Assembly (NCBI RefSeq): GCF_011170125.1 | Contig: NZ_BLLN01000005.1 | Span: forward strand, 1-64,000 | Length of the DNA: 64,000 bases | Origin: Streptomyces diastaticus subsp. diastaticus | GTDB lineage: Bacteria > Actinomycetota > Actinomycetes > Streptomycetales > Streptomycetaceae | Reading direction: 5' to 3' | Shown: one piece after another, positions 59,288 to 64,000 of the stretch | Layout of the letters: each line of letters opens with the position of its first letter | How positions within the stretch are numbered: position 1 is the first letter of the stretch | Position numbers and translations under genes: made by a program | The notes under the pieces: model-generated | The model's database searches: none | The model's input: only the letters and a program-made list of their open reading frames with translations | Told to the model about the DNA's origin: nothing

Positions 59288-60450
59288 GGGGCGTCGGCTC
59301 TCCGGACGGGGCTGGGCGGGGGTGCGAGGAAACCGGCCGTGCCGGCGAGCAGGATCGCGGCCGTCGGTACGAGGGGCAGGTCGGGCCAGGTGAGGGGGTA
59401 GAACGTGGGGTTGAGCTGGGCGGGGTCGTAGCCGAGGTTGGCGAAGAGCAGGACGGCCGACAGGACTCCGCTGCCGGCCACCGCCCACTCGGGCAGGCGC
59501 CAGGGGTCGGGCCGGTAGGTGGTGCGGGTGACCCGCCGGCCTCCCAGGCGCAGGCCGGCCACGCACAGCAGCGCGCCGAGCCCCATGGCGGGCAGGCCCA
59601 GGAAGGAGGGCGCGGTGGCGTCCAGCAGCCCGTAGGCGCCTGCGCACAGGCCGCACATGCCGAGCAGTATCAGAGCGCCGGTGATCCGGCGGGAGCGGCG
59701 GGTGGCCCGGCCCGCACGGCCGTAACCTCGGGAGTCCATCGCGGCGGCGAGGCGCAGGGAGCGTTCCAGGGCGTCCTCCAGCACCGGGATGACGACGCCG
59801 CGCAGGGCCCGCATGCCCTTGGTGTCGCCGGCGCGCAGCTTCCGGGCCCGTACGACGCGCTGCACGCTCTGTACCAGCTGCGGGGCCACGCTGATGGCGA
59901 CGGTGACGGCGACGCCCAGTTCGTACAGCGCGCCCGGCAGGACGCGCAGGGCCCGTTTGGGGTTGGCGAGGGTGTTGGCGGCGCCGATGCAGCACAGCAT
60001 GCACGCCAGGCGCAGCCCGTCGGTCGCCGCCGACAGCAGCGCCTCCAGCGATACCGGCCCACCGATTTGGATGCCCGCGTACCAGTCGGGGGTGGGGAGG
60101 TGCGGGAGAGAGAACAGGAAGTGGTCGCGGGGTGTGATGCCGGTGGCGAAGACGGCGCGGAAGACGACCCGGATGGCCACGACGGTCAGGGCCAGGTACA
60201 GGTAGTACTTGAAGCCGCGGGCCCACGGTGCCTCGGTGCGCCGGGCGGTGACGACGTAGCCGAGGACGGCGAGGACGAGGAACAGCAGCAGTGGGTTGTT
60301 GGTGCGGCTGACGGCGGTGGCGAGCGCCAGTGCCCACACCCACCAGGCCATCGGGTGCAGGATGCGCGGCAGGCGTCGGCCGCCCCGGTCCGGCGGCGGG
60401 CCGGACGGGGCGGCGAGGGCCTGCACGGCCGTACGGGACACGCCGCTCAC
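59284..60450 (-). CDS. ECF transporter T component (CbiQ/EcfT family)
   Basis: A 388-residue protein from GTG 60450. The EcfT fold is seen: HPMAWWVWALALATAVSRTN at the N-terminus, a long helical middle, and the coupling-helix motifs SVQRVVRARKLRAGD and LAAAMDSRGYGRAGRA, each with the Ala-Arg-Gly/Ser pattern that contacts the ATPase. Extra C-terminal helices make it longer than CbiQ. It is coupled to the surface protein gene upstream by GTGA. Confidence 0.92.
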   Translation of the reverse strand: MSGVSRTAVQALAAPSGPPPDRGGRRLPRILHPMAWWVWALALATAVSRTNNPLLLFLVLAVLGYVVTARRTEAPWARGFKYYLYLALTVVAIRVVFRAVFATGITPRDHFLFSLPHLPTPDWYAGIQIGGPVSLEALLSAATDGLRLACMLCCIGAANTLANPKRALRVLPGALYELGVAVTVAISVAPQLVQSVQRVVRARKLRAGDTKGMRALRGVVIPVLEDALERSLRLAAAMDSRGYGRAGRATRRSRRITGALILLGMCGLCAGAYGLLDATAPSFLGLPAMGLGALLCVAGLRLGGRRVTRTTYRPDPWRLPEWAVAGSGVLSAVLLFANLGYDPAQLNPTFYPLTWPDLPLVPTAAILLAGTAGFLAPPPSPVRRADAP

Positions 60451-61388
60451 TCGGTACGACGGCGCCGGCGGGCCGCGTAGGCCGCGGCGCCTCCGATCAG
60501 GACGACGAGCGAGACACCGGTGACCACCGGCACGAGGGAACCGGTGTCGTGGGGGGCGTCGGCGGCAGGGGCCGCGTCGACCACTCGGGTGCTCGGGCGC
60601 GGTGCCGCGACGGCCGAGGAACTGGGCGTGGCGGACGGTGAAGGGGAGGGTGTGGCGCTTGCGCTCGGCTCGGGCTTCTTCGACTCGGACTTCCTGGGTG
60701 CCGGCTTCTTGGACGCGGTGGGCGCGGGTGCGGGACGTTCGGGGCTCCGCCGTTCCGGTGCCGGGCCGGTGTCGACGTCCGGGGGCAGCTCGGGAGCCTT
60801 CTCGTTGGAGGCCGGCTTGCCCGCGTCGCCGCTCGGCTTCGTGTTGTGGGCGCGCAGTTGGTCCGGGGTGACGGTGGGCCGGCCTTTGGTGCCCCCGATG
60901 TCGGTGCCGCCGAAGACCCACAGGTCGACGCTGCCGGGCTTGGGCTTGTAGAGCATGGCGCCGAGCTGGCTGTACTCCCAGGTGTTCTCGCCCCGGTCCG
61001 CGTGCCAGTACGACCAGTACGCGGACGCGGGAGGAGTCAGCACGCAGTCGTCCTGGGAGGGCGGCGGGAACTGCTTGCCGTTCTGATACCCGCTGTAGCC
61101 GATGCGGCAGATGAACGCCGGACCGTCGTGTCCGGTGCCCGTGGTGCGCCAGCCGCCCTGGTTGAGCAGTTCGTAGCCGGTGGTGGGCGTCGTGCCGCAG
61201 GACCGGAACAGCGGGCCGCCCCAGTCGCTGAAGTCGACCGCGAGGACGACGCCGGACGTGGTCGTGCACCGGCCCATGGGCTGGGGGTCGGCGGCGGCCG
61301 GGGGTGCGGTGACGGCGAGTGCGGCGGCGGTCACGCCCAGGGCCACCGTCGCCCGGGCCGTCGCCCCGGCGAGGCGCGGGCGGCTCAT
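60447..61388 (-). CDS. Secreted, membrane-anchored protein with DUF4430/transcobalamin beta-like domain
   Basis: A 313-residue protein from ATG 61388. A signal peptide (VALGVTAAALAVTAPPAAAD) leads to a domain with ten conserved aromatic and cysteine positions (TTPTTGYELL, GPAFICRIGY, DDCVLTPPASAYWSYW, WEYSQLGAM, VDLWVFGGTD). A Pro/Ser/Lys-rich stalk follows, then a C-terminal membrane helix and Arg tail. The same domain begins the next protein upstream. The W-YW-G pattern resembles DUF4430, the beta domain of intrinsic factor and transcobalamin, so surface binding of cobalamin is proposed. The ECF genes follow directly. Confidence 0.7.
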   Translation of the reverse strand: MSRPRLAGATARATVALGVTAAALAVTAPPAAADPQPMGRCTTTSGVVLAVDFSDWGGPLFRSCGTTPTTGYELLNQGGWRTTGTGHDGPAFICRIGYSGYQNGKQFPPPSQDDCVLTPPASAYWSYWHADRGENTWEYSQLGAMLYKPKPGSVDLWVFGGTDIGGTKGRPTVTPDQLRAHNTKPSGDAGKPASNEKAPELPPDVDTGPAPERRSPERPAPAPTASKKPAPRKSESKKPEPSASATPSPSPSATPSSSAVAAPRPSTRVVDAAPAADAPHDTGSLVPVVTGVSLVVLIGGAAAYAARRRRRTE

Positions 61389-64000
61389 CGTCCGCCCTCC
61401 GCCGTGGCCCTGCGCCGTGCCATGACCGCGACGCGCCACCCGGCCAGCACCATGAGCGCGGCGATCGCGGCCAGGAGGCCGACCTGGACGCCGGTGGAGG
61501 CGAGCGCGCCACCGCCGCCGGACGCCCCCTGCCCGCCGGAGGCGCCGTATCCGCCGGAGGCGCCGTATCCGCCCGAGGTGTCGCCCGGCGTGACGATGTC
61601 CGGGACGCCGTCGCTCGGGTCCGGGGTGGGCTGCGGTGAGGTACCGGCCAGACTGCGTTCCAGCTCACCGAAGGAGATGCCGGTGGCACCGCTCACCGCC
61701 TGGGCGGACGCGCGCAGGTCGGAGCCGCGCTGCCCGTCCGCCGAGGTGTTGAAGCCGCCGTCGGCATTCTGCTGGCCGGCCAGGAACTTCCGCCCCCCGG
61801 CGATCTCGTCGGCGTACCGGGAGGCGTCGAGGGACAGCCCCTGCACCGCGAGGCCGGTGGAGTTGACCGAGATACCCACCGTGCCCGGGAAGCCACCGCC
61901 GGGAAGCTGCCGCGAGGCCAGCCAGGCGAGCGCCCGGTCGACGGCCTGCTCGGCCTCCGCGCCGCCCGCCATGTCCAGGGCCATGGCGGCGATGGCGGTG
62001 GAGTCGACGTCGGAATCACCGCTGGACGGGATCAGGCTGGGCCAGGCCCCGTTGTCCTGCTGGAGGCTCACCAGGTAGGCGAGCGGTTCCTGGGCCGCCT
62101 CCTTCTCACCCGCGCGCAGCTGCGCCATGACGCCCAGCGACTGCTTGAAGACGGACTCGGCGTAGGTGTAGTTGCCCTTGGCCGCACACCCTCTCTTCGG
62201 AAGGGTGCTCTTGGCGCAGGTGCCCTTTTCGAGAGCGGCGATGAGGTCCAGGCCGGCGAAGTCGCGGGCGTCGCGTCCGACCGCCTGGGCGAGCAGCGCC
62301 GTCTTGCCGATGGCGCCGCCCTGCGCGTAGGCGGTGCCGACACCGGTGTAGTCGCGGATGCTCTTGCCCGCCCCGTCCTTGCCGCCGTCGTCGATGAAGT
62401 CGACGATGCCGCGCAGCGTGTTGTTGTCCAGGCCGGTGGCGGCGAGCGCGTAGGCGGTGTCGATGGTCAGGCCGAAGTCCGCTTCGGGGGACTTGGGGTC
62501 GAAGAGGTGGTAGTGGCCCTGCTTCAGCTGGGCGGTGTCGGTGAGATAGGCGACGCCCTTCTTCAGGTCGGGGCCCACTCCTGGAGGCGGGGTGCCGGGC
62601 TCCGTGGTCGGAGGCTGGGACGTGGGAGGCTGCGAGGTCGGCGGGCCGGTCGGCTCGGCCTTCTTGGTGGTCAGGGTGGCCAGGCTGGTGTGCGTGCCCG
62701 CGAGGACGGCGACCGCGGTCGGGTAGGGGGCGGGGTCGGTGGCGCCCTCCTCGAAGCCGAAGCCTCCTCCGCCGAGCTGCTGACGGGACAGCCAGCCGAC
62801 GGCAGCTTCGGCGCGTTCGGTGTCGCCCAGTCCGTGCAGGGCCTGCGCGGCGTAGGCCGTGGCATAGACGCTGCCGGAGGTGGCGCCGGTGTAGCCGGGG
62901 AAGGCTCCGTCCTCGCGCTGGGTCTTGGCCAGGTAGCCGCGGGCCTTGGTGACGGCTTCGTCATGGCCGCCGGCCTGGTCGAGGACCAGGGCCACCAGGC
63001 CGGTGGTGGCCGGGTCGCCGTCGCAGTTCTCTCCGGGGCGGATGAGGACGCTGGTGACTCCGCCGTCACGGCACTGCATCTGGGTCAGCCGGTCCACCGT
63101 CTCGGCCGCCGGTGCCGTACCGGCGCGCAGGAGCGCGAGGACGGACAGGGCCTGCCCCTCGGTGTAACCGGCGTTGCGGAAGTCGCCCTTGGCGGTGCAG
63201 CCGGGAGTGGGCTCGCCGGATTCGGGGCCGGCCGCGCACACGTGGGCCGCCAGGTCGCCGAGAAGGTCGTGTCCGCCGACGGCCCGCGGATCCGCCTCGG
63301 TGCTCTCGGCCAGCAGGGCCAGGCGGGCGGCGGCGGCGGCGTCGGGGGCCTCGCCGGTGCCGTTCGGGTAGGCGTAGTCGTCGGCGTGGGCGGCAAGGAA
63401 GGCGGTGACCTTGTCGAGAGCGGCGCTCTTGCCTTCGGTGGCGGCGAGGGCGTAGGCCGTCTCCGTGGTCAGGAGGTAGTTGGGTACGTCGCTGCCGTCG
63501 TCGACGACGCGTTCACCGTCGGTGAGACGGTCCTTCAGCCAGGTCGCCGCGCCGGTCGCGTCGACCTCCCCCGGCGCTCCCGTCGGTGTTCCCGGAGCCG
63601 GGGTGCCACCCGTCTCGCCCGCGCGGACGTCGTCGGGGCTGAAGTCGGGCCCGCCCGTGCCGCCGCCGATGTCCGTGCCGCCGTACACCCAGGCGTCGAC
63701 ATCGCCGTCCTTGAGATTTCGGCTCATGGCGCCGTACTGGCTGTAGGACCACTCGTCCTCGCCAGGCGAGGCGACCCAGTAGGACCAGTACGCGGTCGCC
63801 GGCGGGGTGAGGACGCAGTCGTCCCGGTCCGGGGTCGGGTACTGGGTGCCGCCGTCGAAGGAGCCGTGGCCGATGCGGCAGATGAAGCCCGGACCGTCGT
63901 GGCCGGTGCCCGTGGTGCCGAAGCCGCCGTCGTGCAGCAGCTCGTAACCGGTGGTCGGCGTCGGGTCGCAGCCGCGCACCAGGTCACCGCCGAACGGTCC
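61385..64000 (-). CDS. Cell-wall-anchored protein with DUF4430-like domain and two alpha/alpha-toroid modules (5' end outside window)
   Basis: At least 871 residues are visible. It starts within a domain like that of the neighbouring protein (TPTTGYELL, FICRIGHGSF, DDCVLTPPATAYWSYW, WSYSQYGAM, WVYGGTDIGG). Two repeat-rich helical modules follow, of the prenyltransferase/terpenoid-cyclase toroid type (TTETAYALAATEG, LARTQREDGAFPGY-like repeats, DSTAIAAMALDMAGG, QQNADGGFNTS). A Gly/Ser stalk follows, then LASTG, a membrane helix and Arg tail, the LAxTG sorting signal of class E sortases. Intrinsic factor and transcobalamin combine exactly an alpha6/alpha6 barrel and a DUF4430-like domain. Confidence 0.72.
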   Translation of the reverse strand, partial: GPFGGDLVRGCDPTPTTGYELLHDGGFGTTGTGHDGPGFICRIGHGSFDGGTQYPTPDRDDCVLTPPATAYWSYWVASPGEDEWSYSQYGAMSRNLKDGDVDAWVYGGTDIGGGTGGPDFSPDDVRAGETGGTPAPGTPTGAPGEVDATGAATWLKDRLTDGERVVDDGSDVPNYLLTTETAYALAATEGKSAALDKVTAFLAAHADDYAYPNGTGEAPDAAAAARLALLAESTEADPRAVGGHDLLGDLAAHVCAAGPESGEPTPGCTAKGDFRNAGYTEGQALSVLALLRAGTAPAAETVDRLTQMQCRDGGVTSVLIRPGENCDGDPATTGLVALVLDQAGGHDEAVTKARGYLAKTQREDGAFPGYTGATSGSVYATAYAAQALHGLGDTERAEAAVGWLSRQQLGGGGFGFEEGATDPAPYPTAVAVLAGTHTSLATLTTKKAEPTGPPTSQPPTSQPPTTEPGTPPPGVGPDLKKGVAYLTDTAQLKQGHYHLFDPKSPEADFGLTIDTAYALAATGLDNNTLRGIVDFIDDGGKDGAGKSIRDYTGVGTAYAQGGAIGKTALLAQAVGRDARDFAGLDLIAALEKGTCAKSTLPKRGCAAKGNYTYAESVFKQSLGVMAQLRAGEKEAAQEPLAYLVSLQQDNGAWPSLIPSSGDSDVDSTAIAAMALDMAGGAEAEQAVDRALAWLASRQLPGGGFPGTVGISVNSTGLAVQGLSLDASRYADEIAGGRKFLAGQQNADGGFNTSADGQRGSDLRASAQAVSGATGISFGELERSLAGTSPQPTPDPSDGVPDIVTPGDTSGGYGASGGYGASGGQGASGGGGALASTGVQVGLLAAIAALMVLAGWRVAVMARRRATAEGGR

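Overview
The window is high-GC actinomycete DNA, almost certainly Streptomyces or a close relative. The evidence is the strong GC bias at third codon positions, frequent GTG starts, start/stop overlaps within operons, ScfR/RamB-type regulators, LAxTG-type surface anchors, a Tap/Tpg-like telomere gene pair, and IS families typical of Streptomyces. I saw no rRNA, tRNA or CRISPR array.

Layout. (1) 1-7.4 kb: a frameshifted ferric-reductase-like membrane gene on the minus strand, then a cobalamin riboswitch leading a plus-strand operon. The operon encodes a PduX-like threonine kinase (cut by an IS), a PLP cysteine-synthase-like enzyme, an ATP-grasp ligase, an MFS exporter and a SAM methyltransferase. 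It ends at a 14-bp-stem terminator. (2) 7.4-9.6 kb: an ECF sigma factor, a membrane protein and a decayed methyltransferase. (3) 9.6-29.35 kb: an accessory island made largely of insertion sequences (two near-identical 889-bp IS5-family copies, two 865-bp IS5-family copies, two IS701-family elements, an IS3 relic and others). They sit among a SLATT-like gene, a gene carrying a 17-bp minisatellite, a DEAD/DEAH helicase, a Tap/Tpg-like telomere pair and several gene fragments. (4) 29.5-56.4 kb: ordered primary metabolism. It holds a RamB-like regulator, aceA-aceB-3-hydroxyacyl-CoA dehydrogenase, riboswitch-metE, an IS110 element, riboswitch-nrdI-nrdE-nrdF-thiI, the methylcitrate operon prpD-prpB-prpC with a divergent PrpR-like regulator, and a valine/isobutyrate degradation operon (mmsA, acyl-CoA dehydrogenase, two crotonase-family genes, mmsB). 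(5) 56.6-64 kb: a fourth cobalamin riboswitch on the minus strand in front of mmsA, and a tightly coupled ECF transporter (S, double ATPase, T) with two surface-anchored proteins that resemble the two domains of intrinsic factor/transcobalamin. The last gene runs off the window.

How it fits together. Regions 4 and 5 read as a programme for life with little vitamin B12. MetE replaces B12-dependent MetH, the class Ib reductase replaces class II NrdJ, the methylcitrate cycle replaces methylmalonyl-CoA mutase, and the glyoxylate shunt replaces the B12-dependent ethylmalonyl-CoA pathway. A putative B12 capture and import system stands beside them. Four B12 riboswitches would turn the controlled operons off when B12 is plentiful. 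Two of them control operons not usually linked to B12: the kinase/PLP/ATP-grasp cluster and the mmsA operon. The IS insertion in the kinase gene is a clean 3-bp-duplication event, so that cluster was probably intact until recently.
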